A stretch of DNA of 64,000 bases from Spongiihabitans sp963422685 (GTDB taxonomy: Bacteria; Pseudomonadota; Gammaproteobacteria; Arenicellales; Poriferihabitantaceae). Positions 8,818 to 18,712 of this stretch are shown piece by piece (within the stretch, counting starts at the first letter, position 1; every line of letters starts with the position of its first letter). Below the pieces are notes generated by a model. It searched no databases. It was given only the letters and a program-made list of their open reading frames with translations, and had not been told where the DNA came from. Both the position numbers and the translations under genes were made by a program. The stretch is taken from the NCBI GenBank assembly GCA_963422685.1, contig OY730442.1:310001-374000 (forward strand), in the 5' to 3' direction.

Positions 8818-10300
8818 TCACCACAACACGCTGGTTCTCAGCATTGACCAGGGGACAACGAGCTCCCGCGCACTGGTTTTCGCTGCGGCCAGTGAGATTG
8901 TAGCCAGTGCCCGGCAAGCATTCAGGCAGTACTATCCGAACGACGGTTGGGTGGAGCATGACCCCGAAGACATCTGGAAAACCACTTTGGGCACGTGCAA
9001 GCAGGCCATTGCCAGCGGCCAGGCCTATGGCCGTATCGCCGCGGTTGGCATAACCAACCAACGGGAAACCACCCTCATCTGGGACAAACAAACGGGCAAA
9101 CCGGTTTATAACGCCATCGTCTGGCAGGACCGGCGAACCGCAGAATTTTGCGCCAATCTGCAACAGTCCGGCATTGAAAAGGAGGTCACGGCCAAAACCG
9201 GATTGCTGCTGGATTCGTATTTTTCAGCAACAAAAATCAACTGGATTCTGGACAATGTTCCGGGTGCCCGAAAAAAAGCCGAAGCCGGGCGGCTGGCATT
9301 TGGCACAGTGGACGCATTCCTGATCTGGCGGCTGACCAATGGCCGATGTCATTTGACTGACGCCACTAACGCCAGCCGGACATTATTATTTAATATTCAT
9401 ACCAATCAATGGGATGATGATTTACTGCGGTTGTTTGATGTGCCAAGGGCGCTGTTACCCGAGGTGAAAAACTGCGCGGATGATTTCGGCGCAACGGATA
9501 AATCCGTGCTCGGCTTTGCACTGCCCATCCGGGCCGCAGCGGGGGATCAACAGGCAGCTTTGGTCGGTCAGGCCTGCTTTACACCCGGCATGTTAAAAAG
9601 CACTTACGGCACGGGTTGTTTCATGATAATGAATACCGGGTCCAAGCCGATTCACTCCGCCAATAAACTGCTCACCACCATCGGTTATCGATTAAACGAT
9701 ACAATAACTTATGCGCTGGAAGGTTCGATTTTTAACGCCGGCACGTCGATTCAATGGCTGCGGGATGGAATCGGGGTGCTCAAGGGAGTCGAAGAAATTG
9801 AACGCCATCTGCAACAATCACCGTCCAACAATAGCGTTTATCTGGTGCCCGCTTTCACCGGGCTGGGCGCGCCCCACTGGAACCCAAACGCGCGCGGTCT
9901 GATTACGGGTTTGACCCGGGATACCGATGCGTCGGATTTGGTGCGTGCGGCGGTGGAGTCGGTATGCTACCAGACCGGCGACCTGGTCGATGCCATGCTC
10001 GGTGACAGCGGTTTGAATCTTGCCGAGATGCGCGTTGATGGCGGCATGTCGGTGAATCACTGGATGCTGCAGTTCCTTGCCGATATTACCCAAACCAGAA
10101 TCTGCAAGCCGGTCATTACCGAAACCACCGCAGTTGGCGCTGCCTATCTCGCGGGTTTACAAATCGGCCTGTTTGAATCAGTAAGCGATATTTCCACAAG
10201 CTGGCGGCGGCAGGCTGTTTTTGAAAATACCATGAAGGCGGAAATCCGGGATCAATATCTGAGCGGCTGGCGCAAGGCCGTGGAGCGGTGTTTGATTTAA
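8801..10300 (+). CDS. glpK: Glycerol kinase
   Basis: 499 residues, full length for GlpK (FGGY family). Phosphorylates glycerol to sn-glycerol-3-phosphate with ATP. Landmarks: LSIDQGTTSSRALVF at 13-27 (phosphate 1), ITNQRETTLIWD near 86 with the glycerol-contacting Arg-Glu, WQDRR near 106, the FGGY family AAGDQQAALVGQ near 250, TYGTGCF near 270 and MRVDGGMSVNHWM near 411. The start is TTG at 8801 inside the upstream gene; a second TTG two codons later is equally possible. No glpF or glpD follows. The pairing with an aminotransferase is not a standard operon. Confidence 0.94.
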   Translation: MRLQANHHNTLVLSIDQGTTSSRALVFAAASEIVASARQAFRQYYPNDGWVEHDPEDIWKTTLGTCKQAIASGQAYGRIAAVGITNQRETTLIWDKQTGKPVYNAIVWQDRRTAEFCANLQQSGIEKEVTAKTGLLLDSYFSATKINWILDNVPGARKKAEAGRLAFGTVDAFLIWRLTNGRCHLTDATNASRTLLFNIHTNQWDDDLLRLFDVPRALLPEVKNCADDFGATDKSVLGFALPIRAAAGDQQAALVGQACFTPGMLKSTYGTGCFMIMNTGSKPIHSANKLLTTIGYRLNDTITYALEGSIFNAGTSIQWLRDGIGVLKGVEEIERHLQQSPSNNSVYLVPAFTGLGAPHWNPNARGLITGLTRDTDASDLVRAAVESVCYQTGDLVDAMLGDSGLNLAEMRVDGGMSVNHWMLQFLADITQTRICKPVITETTAVGAAYLAGLQIGLFESVSDISTSWRRQAVFENTMKAEIRDQYLSGWRKAVERCLI

Positions 10301-10579
10301 GGTTGATTTTATGCGCCGCATAACCCTGGATTTATTATGGCGAATTTATTCCGAATTATTGGCCTGTGTCTGCGGTGGATTTGGTGAATATTATTAGCAG
10401 GCCGGATTAGAAGGCCAGAGAAATGCCTGGGCACGATGCTGTCTGTCCCTGGGTGATAGATGCCGTATTCATAACCTCATAATCCGGGTTGCCCATGCGT
10501 CACAGGGTCCATTTATTAGTCACCTCTTGGGTGACGGTACTGCTTCATGGACGGCGGGCAAGGTCGTCACCCGGCCCGC
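10301..10579. other. No clear gene between glpK and the small coupled ORF
   Basis: About 280 bases. On - a short frame ends GQTASCPGISLAF near 10410, possibly a worn gene end, but no start or upstream continuation is convincing. No RNA gene or strong terminator seen. Confidence 0.4.
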
Positions 10580-10697
10580 CTATGGTTCGTTTCGTCTCCT
10601 GCAAATGGTCTCTATTATCCATTGGAAGATATTGTTGCCTTCAATGGCTTGTTCCATTTCGAGCATATTCTCGGCTGGAGTTCGGCCTGGCTCAAGC

Positions 10698-10862
10698 TCA
10701 TTTTTCAGGTAGGCTTTTCCAGTCTCCGATGAATGCCTCTTCCTTGCTTGCAAGGTATTCCTCTGTCTCGCGTAATGTTTTGGCGGCTCTCGCTTTTCTT
10801 CCCTTCTTCATGGCAAACCATGCGACTATGATTAATCTGGCGATTATGAGTATCCATTTCAT
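10698..10862 (-). CDS. Small single-helix membrane protein coupled to the amidinotransferase
   Basis: 54 residues, no known family. The ATG overlaps the amidinotransferase stop in an ATGA arrangement (10859-10862), good evidence for translational coupling. An N-terminal hydrophobic helix (WILIIARLIIVAWFA) is followed by a strongly charged tail (KKGRKARAAKTLRETEEY). The frame ends at 10698. An alternative frame continues with coding-like sequence (GKAYLKNELEPGRTP, then EMEQAIEGNNIFQWI) to a TAG at about 10580, so a frameshift near 10710-10740 may have shortened a protein of about 93 residues. Function unknown. Confidence 0.5.
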   Translation of the reverse strand: MKWILIIARLIIVAWFAMKKGRKARAAKTLRETEEYLASKEEAFIGDWKSLPEK

Positions 10863-11986
10863 CTGATTTGTGTACCCCACACCTGATTGGGAAAATAATC
10901 CTCACAGGCGCCCTGTCGGTGAACATCCGCCGTGGCGCAGTGAATGCCGCCGCCAAAAGGATAGGCATCGCGAAAATCGATTGGAATAACCTCCATCCCG
11001 AGTTTATCCATCTGCTCCAGTTGATGGACCTCGCTGGCCTCAACGATCACGGTGTTATGATCAAGCACCAGACAGTTCATCGATAACCATACGCTGGAAT
11101 AACAAAGCGGCGGCGGCGCTTCGTGGGCTGGCTGGGCAGCTTCGACGATTTCCCAATCATTGCAGGCAAATATTTTGCGCTGGTATTCGGGCAGTTTTCG
11201 ATTGGGGTTGTTAATGATCAAGCCGGGTCGAAGGGGTACAAATGTTGCATCAATATGAATTGGATAGGGGTCTCCCGGAAAGTTCACTGCATGAACCCGA
11301 TGATCCGGGAAGTGCCGCTGCAGCCATTCCATGCCACGCCGATTGGTGGTCAAGCCATGCTGGCAGAACAGATCCTTACCAAGCCGGCACACATCGGCCG
11401 CATCAAACAGCGGCTCGTGTTCCGTGGTGACAAAATTTAAAGCGGCGGTCCGTGCTAGTCTTTCCGCAATGGTAATATCATCAAAATAGCCCTGCTGGTA
11501 GGATGCGTCGCTGAGTCGGGGGCGCGGCGCAGTCTCCCATCTGAAATTCGGGTCTTCGTCAAAATACTGCTGCATCAAATCATGATAGGCAAGATACTCG
11601 AAATATCGACAGCGAAACGACATCGGGGCGCTCAATATTTCGCTGCCGATGGTTAACAACACGTCTCTCGGCGGCATACATCCAAATTGTGAGTCTGTGG
11701 TGAAATCCGGGGTCTGCACGGCCCGATTCCATTGCAACGGCGTGGGCCGGTCAACTCTGATCCCCCGCTCCCGCAAAATTTTCGCCAGATTATCCAGTTG
11801 AAAATTTGCTTTTTCCACCGTATCCAAAGGGCGCGGGCCCCACAGTCCGCGCATGTCGCTGTGCTCGGGAATCTTCGCCTCCGTGGCCGGTTCGTTGGGC
11901 GGGATGCAGGTGTGGTCCGCTCGCCCGACGATAACGTGCTGCAAAGGATCAAATTCATTCCATGAATTAACCACGGTTTTAATCAT
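10859..11986 (-). CDS. Amidinotransferase, glycine amidinotransferase (AGAT)-like
   Basis: 375 residues. Enzymes of this family move the amidino group of arginine to an amine acceptor (glycine in AGAT, inosamine phosphate in StrB) through a cysteine-amidino intermediate. The triad is visible: Asp in LFDAADVCRLGKDLF (about 195), His in PIHIDATFVPLRPG (about 245) and Cys in GGGIHCATADVHR (about 355). The N-terminal phrase VNSWNEFDPLQHVIVGRA is also typical. Substrate unknown: glycine, another amine or a secondary metabolite precursor. No guanidinoacetate methyltransferase or biosynthetic cluster is adjacent. Downstream is the coupled small membrane ORF. Confidence 0.85.
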   Translation of the reverse strand: MIKTVVNSWNEFDPLQHVIVGRADHTCIPPNEPATEAKIPEHSDMRGLWGPRPLDTVEKANFQLDNLAKILRERGIRVDRPTPLQWNRAVQTPDFTTDSQFGCMPPRDVLLTIGSEILSAPMSFRCRYFEYLAYHDLMQQYFDEDPNFRWETAPRPRLSDASYQQGYFDDITIAERLARTAALNFVTTEHEPLFDAADVCRLGKDLFCQHGLTTNRRGMEWLQRHFPDHRVHAVNFPGDPYPIHIDATFVPLRPGLIINNPNRKLPEYQRKIFACNDWEIVEAAQPAHEAPPPLCYSSVWLSMNCLVLDHNTVIVEASEVHQLEQMDKLGMEVIPIDFRDAYPFGGGIHCATADVHRQGACEDYFPNQVWGTQIR

Positions 11987-12091
11987 GCTGTTCGCCCGAT
12001 TTTTATTGGTTTTTTTAAAGAAGTCGAATATACCAGCTAATGTTGCGCAAACAATCAGGCCCGTGATTTGCGATTGATTAATCGCCGCTGT

Positions 12092-12364
12092 TTATTGTGT
12101 TATCTGAAAATCGGCGATGGATTCCCGCTGGATATTTTCACATTTAACCGCAGAAACCCGGGCAAATTCAGGCCCATCCCATAACCAGGATGCAAATTCG
12201 GACAACTTGTCCGCTCTCCCCTGGACTATTCCCTCTACCTCGCCATTGGCCCGGTTTCTGACCCAGCCAGTCAATCCCAAGGCCACTGCCTGGTTGCGGG
12301 CGCCATAACGAAATCCAACCCCCTGAACGCGACCGCTGACAATAAACGTCATCGTTTTTAACAT
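12092..12364 (-). CDS. acyP: Acylphosphatase
   Basis: 90 residues, the typical size. Hydrolyses acyl-phosphates such as carbamoyl- or acetyl-phosphate in the cytosol. The phosphate loop with catalytic Arg (SGRVQGVGFRYGAR, 10-23) and the catalytic Asn in GWVRNRANGEVEG (about 33-45) are present. It is divergent from nadE, 72 bases away. Confidence 0.93.
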   Translation of the reverse strand: MLKTMTFIVSGRVQGVGFRYGARNQAVALGLTGWVRNRANGEVEGIVQGRADKLSEFASWLWDGPEFARVSAVKCENIQRESIADFQITQ

Positions 12365-12436
12365 TAGTATAGCTCACGTAGGGTAAAATTTGATTATAAA
12401 CGCACTTGTCAATTTGCACATACTGCGCAGGATTTC

Positions 12437-13222
12437 ATGAATACCCGAGCTGTTATTTCCCATATAGTCCAATGGCTGGGCGCATACGCCAGCGAAGCCG
12501 GAGCAAACGGTTTTGTGGTCGGCGTCTCGGGCGGAATTGATTCGGCGGTAACCGCCACTCTGGCCGCGCAAACCGGTGAACCGACCCTGTGTCTGGAAAT
12601 GCCCATCCACCAGGCGGCTTCCCAGGATTCAAGAGCGCACGAACACATTGCAGCATTGCACAGCAGCTACCCGAATGTATCTTCAATACGAACCGACCTG
12701 ACCCCGGTATTTGATGCGTTTGCTGCGGCCATGCCGCCCGTGGAAAACGAAGAAGATCGATTCCTGAGTCTGGCCAACTCCCGGGCGCGATTGCGCATGA
12801 CCACGCTGTATTACTTTGCCGGATTGCATAACTATCTGGTGGCGGGCACGGGCAACAAGGTTGAAGATTTCGGCGTAGGGTTTTTTACCAAATACGGCGA
12901 TGGCGGTGTGGACTTAAGTCCCATAGCGGATTTGAACAAGTCCGAGGTTTATGCGCTGGGTCGAATACTGCATGTAAGTCGGGCAATAATGACCGCTGAA
13001 CCGACGGATGGCCTGTGGGGCGATGAGCGCAGCGATGCAGATCAACTGGGCGCAAGCTATGCTGAACTGGAATGGGCCATGGAGCATGACGAAGCGATAT
13101 CCGGGCTGGATTTATCGCCTCGCCAGATTAAAGTGCTGGGTATTTATCGCAGCCTGAACCAGACAAACAGACACAAAATGCGCCCGATTCCGGTTTGCCG
13201 GATACCAGATAATTTAAGATAG
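12437..13222 (+). CDS. nadE: NAD synthetase
   Basis: 261 residues, the short single-domain (ammonia-type) form without a glutaminase domain. Adenylates nicotinic acid adenine dinucleotide and amidates it to NAD. The PP-loop SGGIDSAVTA near residue 31 is intact, as are LVAGTGNKVEDFGVGFFTKYGDGGVDLSPIADL (about 135-165; typical of NadE) and the C-terminal HKMRPIP near 252. The ATG is 72 bases from acyP. The first gene in a long gene-poor stretch lies 3'. Confidence 0.92.
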   Translation: MNTRAVISHIVQWLGAYASEAGANGFVVGVSGGIDSAVTATLAAQTGEPTLCLEMPIHQAASQDSRAHEHIAALHSSYPNVSSIRTDLTPVFDAFAAAMPPVENEEDRFLSLANSRARLRMTTLYYFAGLHNYLVAGTGNKVEDFGVGFFTKYGDGGVDLSPIADLNKSEVYALGRILHVSRAIMTAEPTDGLWGDERSDADQLGASYAELEWAMEHDEAISGLDLSPRQIKVLGIYRSLNQTNRHKMRPIPVCRIPDNLR

Positions 13223-13930
<708 letters not shown>

Positions 13931-15049
13931 ATGAAATCCTTGCCGGTAAAGACTTTCCCTGCTAAAAAAATAGCGCAAATAATATTACTCGTTGCGCTGT
14001 GCGCGTATATAGCGGGCATCGCTGGCGTCCTGACAATATTTTTGATGCTGTGGATGACCCGCCAGAGCTTTGCGGTGGACTGCCACGAAAAACACGGTAT
14101 CTCGCATCAGTCTGCTTCCCGTTTAGGCGGCCTGGCCGTCTTCTTTTGTGCGATTCTGACCTGTTGGATTTCGGTCGGTATGGATTTGTCTGTGGAAAGC
14201 TTTGGCGAGCGCTTGACCGCTACGCCGGTTACCTGTGCCATTTTAATCGGGGTGATTGGCCTGTGGGATGATACTCGCGGGGAGTTATCGCCCGCCCTGC
14301 GCATTACACTCTCGGCAATACTGTTCTCTGCCTGTTTGCTGCTAAACCCGGATTACATACCCTCCACTATTGGCATACCCCTGATTGATGACTTGCTGAA
14401 ATTCTGGCCGGCCGCCTTTGTGCTGTGCGTGGTGGCCTGTATCGCCATACTGAATGCAACCAATATGGCGGACGGCGCCAATGGCCTGATGCCCCTGGTA
14501 TTCCTGGGTGCTTTTTACAGCTTCTTCCAGATATCAGCCGAGCCGGTCTATTTTGCCGTGACCGCTGGGCTGGCGGTGTTCGCATTGTTCAACGTGCTCT
14601 CGGGCAAGCTGTTCCTGGGAGATGTAGGTTCCTATGGATTAGGCACTCTGGCGGTATTGAGTGCGATAAAAATAACCAGCGGGAATGATGCTGAAGTATG
14701 GTTTTTCCTCTGTCTGACGGCGTATCCGGTGATTGATTTCTTTGCCAGCTTCATCCGCAGAAAACATGCCGGCAGATCACCGCTGGCCCCTGACAACGAT
14801 CATCTGCACAATCGGCTATATGAATATCTTCGGCGGTTTTTATCTTCTCCGCTGGCGGCCAATTCCATATCGGGATTGATTATAAGCATTACCACCACTG
14901 GCGTTGCAGTGCTTCTGCTGAATTGGTGGAATGCGTATTCAAATTACTGGATTGCCCTGTTCGCAGGACAAATAGCGGTCTATCTCATCGCCTTTTATGC
15001 GCTCCCGACCAACCAGGCTTCTGCTCGCACTCAGACCAGCCAGTTGTAA
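13931..15049 (+). CDS. UndP sugar-1-phosphate transferase (WecA/WbpL/MraY family)
   Basis: 372 residues from the ATG at 13931; a longer frame opens at 13685 but the extra sequence is not family-like. A polytopic membrane enzyme that moves a HexNAc-1-phosphate from a UDP-sugar to undecaprenyl phosphate, the first step of O-antigen or capsule repeat synthesis. Signature pieces: HGISHQSASRLGGLAVF, LWDDTRGELSPALR (Asp-Asp), NATNMADGANGLMPL (the NxxNxxDGxNGL loop), GKLFLGDVGSYGLG and the cytosolic HLHNRLYE histidine motif. About ten hydrophobic helices. Followed 54 bases later by an epimerase, the same pairing as wbpL with its epimerase in other O-antigen loci. Confidence 0.85.
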   Translation: MKSLPVKTFPAKKIAQIILLVALCAYIAGIAGVLTIFLMLWMTRQSFAVDCHEKHGISHQSASRLGGLAVFFCAILTCWISVGMDLSVESFGERLTATPVTCAILIGVIGLWDDTRGELSPALRITLSAILFSACLLLNPDYIPSTIGIPLIDDLLKFWPAAFVLCVVACIAILNATNMADGANGLMPLVFLGAFYSFFQISAEPVYFAVTAGLAVFALFNVLSGKLFLGDVGSYGLGTLAVLSAIKITSGNDAEVWFFLCLTAYPVIDFFASFIRRKHAGRSPLAPDNDHLHNRLYEYLRRFLSSPLAANSISGLIISITTTGVAVLLLNWWNAYSNYWIALFAGQIAVYLIAFYALPTNQASARTQTSQL

Positions 15050-15103
15050 ATTTGATATGGAAATGGCGGGGATTTTAAACTCGGTTATTCATGCAGGATT
15101 AGT

Positions 15104-16075
15104 ATGAAGGTATGTATTTTTGGTGGAAATGGATTCCTGGGTTCGCGACTGACAGCTCGACTTGAGTCCGAACCGGTGAATTTCGCAGTGCGGGATGTGT
15201 TTACGGAAGATGATGAATGTCGGGTGGATGTGTCTTCACCCATTGCAGGGGAATACGGACAATTCGATGTGTTTGTCAATCTGGCCGCCGTTCACCGGGA
15301 TGATGTCCGCCCGCTTTCGCTTTACGCCGAGGTTAATGTCGGTGGCGCTGTAAACCTATGTGACGCGGCCCGTAAACATAATGTTGATAAAATAATCTTT
15401 ACCAGCTCCGTTTCTATTTACGGTTTTGCGCCTGCTGATACGGATGAAACCGGGCAGGCGGATTACTTCAATGACTATGGACGAACCAAATTTTTGGCAG
15501 AAAGCGTTTATCGACAGTGGCAGGATGAAGATCCTGAAAATCGTACATTGGTTATTCTCAGACCAACGGTGATATTTGGAGAGGGCAATCGCGGCAATGT
15601 GTATAATTTACTCAAGCAGATTGCCGCTGGTCGATTCATTATGTTTGGTGGCGGCACCAACCGAAAGTCAATGGCTTATGTTGAAAATGTGGCCGCCTTC
15701 TTGGTATACAGCCTGGGGTTTGAACCGGGTGTGCATATTTATAATTACGTTGACAAACCTGATTTGGATATGAACACCCTGATATCAGTGGCCCGCAAAA
15801 CCTTGTTTGGCAAAAACAAGGTTGGACTTCGTTTGCCGGGTTTTATCGGCGTCGGGATTGGTCACATTGCGGATTTGGCTGCCAGAATTATCGGAAAACC
15901 CCTGCCAGTAAGCAGTATTCGAGTCAGGAAGTTTATGAGCACCACCCAGTTTGCATCATCCGTTGGCAAAACCGGATTTGTGCCACCAGTATCTTTAGAG
16001 GAGGGTCTGGCACGAACCCTGCGGTATGAGTTCTTGACGGACAATACAGACAAGCGGACTTTTGATACTGAGTAA
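15104..16075 (+). CDS. NAD-dependent sugar epimerase/dehydratase
   Basis: 323 residues, extended SDR. Nucleotide-binding motif FGGNGFLG at 6-13 (GxxGxxG), NLAAVHRDD near 64, SSVSIYG near 105 and the catalytic YGRTK near 131. By fold and partner it probably oxidises or reduces carbon 4 of a UDP-sugar to supply the acceptor for the WecA-like transferase just upstream, as WbpV/WbpK-type proteins do. The start follows an AGGA-type site. It converges on the - strand glycosyltransferase. Confidence 0.82.
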   Translation: MKVCIFGGNGFLGSRLTARLESEPVNFAVRDVFTEDDECRVDVSSPIAGEYGQFDVFVNLAAVHRDDVRPLSLYAEVNVGGAVNLCDAARKHNVDKIIFTSSVSIYGFAPADTDETGQADYFNDYGRTKFLAESVYRQWQDEDPENRTLVILRPTVIFGEGNRGNVYNLLKQIAAGRFIMFGGGTNRKSMAYVENVAAFLVYSLGFEPGVHIYNYVDKPDLDMNTLISVARKTLFGKNKVGLRLPGFIGVGIGHIADLAARIIGKPLPVSSIRVRKFMSTTQFASSVGKTGFVPPVSLEEGLARTLRYEFLTDNTDKRTFDTE

Positions 16076-16212
16076 GGAATGATCGCGAGCGGCCGCCAGA
16101 CAACTCCAGTCGCCGGACCATCCCGCCGCCCATGCCCGGGCACAACGACTCCATGCGCTTGCACCAGGTCAACCAAACATCCCGTTTGTCAAAGTTTTTC
16201 AACAAAATATCA

Positions 16213-16260
16213 GTATGAATTGACGGGCCCGGGTCCATTCATACCTGGGTCAATTCATAC
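16213..16260. repeat. 12-bp inverted repeat between convergent genes
   Basis: GTATGAATTGAC (16213-16224) and its exact complement GTCAATTCATAC (16249-16260) flank a 24-base loop that contains GGGCCCGGG and a second, inexact copy of the arm (ATTCATACC). It lies between the epimerase end and the glycosyltransferase end, so a bidirectional terminator or small repeat element is likely. Confidence 0.6.
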
Positions 16261-16326
16261 CAACCAGTCCAAGTGAAAATATCCGCGCTGACGCGACAGC
16301 ATTAAGTCTGCCGGCCACCCACAGCA

Positions 16327-17511
16327 TCATTTCGGCAAACGCCTGATTCCAGCAGATTTCGGAGGAGGGAATTGATCATATATTTCAAACATGGCGGCGG
16401 TTACCAGCTTGATATAATATTTCTGCTCTGCCAAAGCTCGCCCATTCCGTGCATACGACTCAATCCGACCTTGATCGGACAACAATTGTTGCAGCGCTTC
16501 GGTCAGGGCTTTTTCTGATTTTGGCATGATCAAATCACCGGTTTCCCCGGCAACTATTGCCTCTCTGCACCCGATTGAATCGGTAGTTATGATTGCGCAT
16601 CCGCCAGCGGCCGCTTCCAGTAAAGCTTTGGGCAAGCCTTCCCGGTATGACGGCAGGCACACAACCCATACATCCAAAAATATTTTATGTATGTCGCTGA
16701 CATATCCCAGACAAATTATATTCTCTTCTTTGTTCCATTCCCGCACTTGCGCGGCTGAAATAGCATTTGGGCTGGGATAATCCCAGTCGCCCGCCAATAA
16801 AAACTGCCAGTCAGGAAAGCCAGCGCGAAGGTTTCGCGCTGCTCCGATGAACTCATAAACGCCTTTTTCTTTCAACAGCCGGGCAGGAAACAGCACCTGT
16901 TTTTTCTTGTGTGCGAAATCGGGCACCGGATACAGGTCCATATTGACGCCCGAACCGGCTATTTTTTTGACATCCCGCGAATCAACGCGATAGTTTGAAA
17001 TAATATTGTGCATATCATCTTCATTTTGCACCACAATACATTTTCTTTGATGCAAAAAAATGTAACGATACATAAGCCTGCTAAATTTTTGCAGCAGCCT
17101 GAACCAGGGCCCGATAAAACGGTCCGTTGTTTCAAGCAGGCCCATGCCGCTAATTGTGATAATCAATGCGTTCACATTCAGCAATCGTGCGCACAATCCT
17201 GCGTAAACGACAGCTTTTGGGGTAATACAATGAACAATATCCGCTTTTTCTCTTCGCAGGATTCTGTAAATTTTGAATATTGCAACAAGCTCCCGAAACA
17301 GATTAACCCCGTCTGCGGTAAAACCGACGTTGATACAGTCATAAATTCCGTTTCGGTTCAGCACTTCAACGGCCTTGTCATCCATCTGCCTGGACCGGTC
17401 GCATCCCGAGACGACGACAACTTTGTTTCCACGGACGATATGTGCAGCCAACAGATTGAGTCGATGCGAGACAAGAAAAGAAAGATGATTGATAACATAC
17501 ACAATTTTCAT
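16327..17511 (-). CDS. Glycosyltransferase family 4 (PglA/CapM-like)
   Basis: About 394 residues from the ATG at 17511 (MKIVYVINHLSFLVSHR); a frame ten codons longer starts with unlikely sequence. GT-B fold: N-terminal donor-free domain with ISGMGLL and C-terminal domain with LFPARLLKEKGVYEFIGAA, LAGDWD, and the EGLPKALLEAAAGGCAIITT signature where the two Glu contact the nucleotide sugar (about 288-310). Resembles HexNAc transferases that extend undecaprenyl-linked repeats. Last gene of the - strand polysaccharide block. Confidence 0.85.
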   Translation of the reverse strand: MKIVYVINHLSFLVSHRLNLLAAHIVRGNKVVVVSGCDRSRQMDDKAVEVLNRNGIYDCINVGFTADGVNLFRELVAIFKIYRILRREKADIVHCITPKAVVYAGLCARLLNVNALIITISGMGLLETTDRFIGPWFRLLQKFSRLMYRYIFLHQRKCIVVQNEDDMHNIISNYRVDSRDVKKIAGSGVNMDLYPVPDFAHKKKQVLFPARLLKEKGVYEFIGAARNLRAGFPDWQFLLAGDWDYPSPNAISAAQVREWNKEENIICLGYVSDIHKIFLDVWVVCLPSYREGLPKALLEAAAGGCAIITTDSIGCREAIVAGETGDLIMPKSEKALTEALQQLLSDQGRIESYARNGRALAEQKYYIKLVTAAMFEIYDQFPPPKSAGIRRLPK

Positions 17512-17671
17512 ATTGCGCCTACCAGGATTGCACAGCACCAATCAGGTTCGCCCGCTGTCAGATTCGGTCCCATCTGATTTTTTAAAAAATTTCCGTCATG
17601 CCGACGCGATGATTTGCAACGATGCTACTACGTTTATTTCTAAAGCAGGGTTCTCTATACTGTAACACTTG

Positions 17672-18712
17672 TCATCCCGGGCGAAGATATCTTTTTACCA
17701 ATCGAAAGAGGCTGGAAACAAACCGCCTTATCGTCAAAGTAGCATAACGTTCTCTGTAATCGGCTTCTACCAAACTGTCCGGGGAACTCGGCGCAACTGA
17801 AACCGGGCCATCCGCCCCGCTGATGATTTCCTCCCAATGTGCCAGCATTTTAGTGACATATACCTGAATGGAACGATCATTAAATATCTGTTCACGTTCC
17901 AGAATACGCACTGCGATACGGTCCAGAAAACTGAAAAAATCGCTTTGGCTGTTAAAATAATCCGTATCTGCTGGCAAACCGCGATGATAGCTGAAATCGG
18001 TCACTGCAAGATGAAGATTCGCCTTCAGTCCTTCGTAAACACACATCGCCCCACCATCAAACCCCATGTAAAGCATATGATCCATTTTCTCCAGCATCAG
18101 CCGCTGTAACTCAAACTCTCCCGGCAAAGCATGGTCGTAGCAGATTATTTCGTAACTTACGCCGAGTTTGCCCAGTTCTTCACAAAACCGTTCCCAGCCA
18201 TGCCCCAAAAAGGTAAATATTATTTTTTGGCGAAAGTGCGGCTCACGACTGCGAAAATAGTCCAGTATCCATGTTTCATTTTTTCGTTTGTCGCCGTATC
18301 GATCAGAAAAAACGCAAACCCGCACCCGGTTTACAAACCCGCCACGATGCGGCAATTCAATTCCTCGCACCTTTGCTGGCAAACAACCCATCTGCACCAG
18401 AATATCTGCCTCTTGTGGCGACATACACAGAAAACTGTCCATGTGACCAAATAGCGTTTTTACCTCAAACTCCTTGCCCATATCATCAATATGGGTCATA
18501 AAAACCGCGTTTATTTTGGCCGATGAAATCGGATTCGCATACAGAAACCGGGAATGCAGAGCCACCTGCTGTCCCAGATACGAATTTTCGGCACCAATTG
18601 ATACACGAATGCCGCGCGCCCGACATTCGACCGCGATGTCACGAACGAGCCTCTCGATTATCCAGCCCGTATCGAACGGCTCGACAATGAACAGGTCGCT
18701 GATTGTACTCAC
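17672..18712 (-). CDS. Putative glycosyltransferase of the polysaccharide cluster
   Basis: 346 residues. I cannot place it in a named family. The C-terminal half carries IIFTFLGHGWERF and a GFDGGAMCVYEGLKANLHLAVTD stretch like the acidic loop of GT-B enzymes. The N-terminal half reads like a sugar-transferase acceptor domain (MTHIDDMGKEFEVKTLFGHMDSFLCMSPQEADIL). The start overlaps the end of the upstream polymerase gene by 4 bases, so they are coupled. Cytosolic, with no signal or membrane helix. A glycosyltransferase is the best guess from context. Confidence 0.55.
   Translation of the reverse strand: MSTISDLFIVEPFDTGWIIERLVRDIAVECRARGIRVSIGAENSYLGQQVALHSRFLYANPISSAKINAVFMTHIDDMGKEFEVKTLFGHMDSFLCMSPQEADILVQMGCLPAKVRGIELPHRGGFVNRVRVCVFSDRYGDKRKNETWILDYFRSREPHFRQKIIFTFLGHGWERFCEELGKLGVSYEIICYDHALPGEFELQRLMLEKMDHMLYMGFDGGAMCVYEGLKANLHLAVTDFSYHRGLPADTDYFNSQSDFFSFLDRIAVRILEREQIFNDRSIQVYVTKMLAHWEEIISGADGPVSVAPSSPDSLVEADYRERYATLTIRRFVSSLFRLVKRYLRPG

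Noticed and set aside
16090..16200. Possible gene remnant on - (KRMESLCPGMGGGMVRRLEL)
   Set aside because: Short, no family, and lies in a repeat-rich convergent gap.
17008..17577. 189-residue + frame opposite the glycosyltransferase
   Set aside because: Antisense shadow over the conserved glycosyltransferase N-terminal half.
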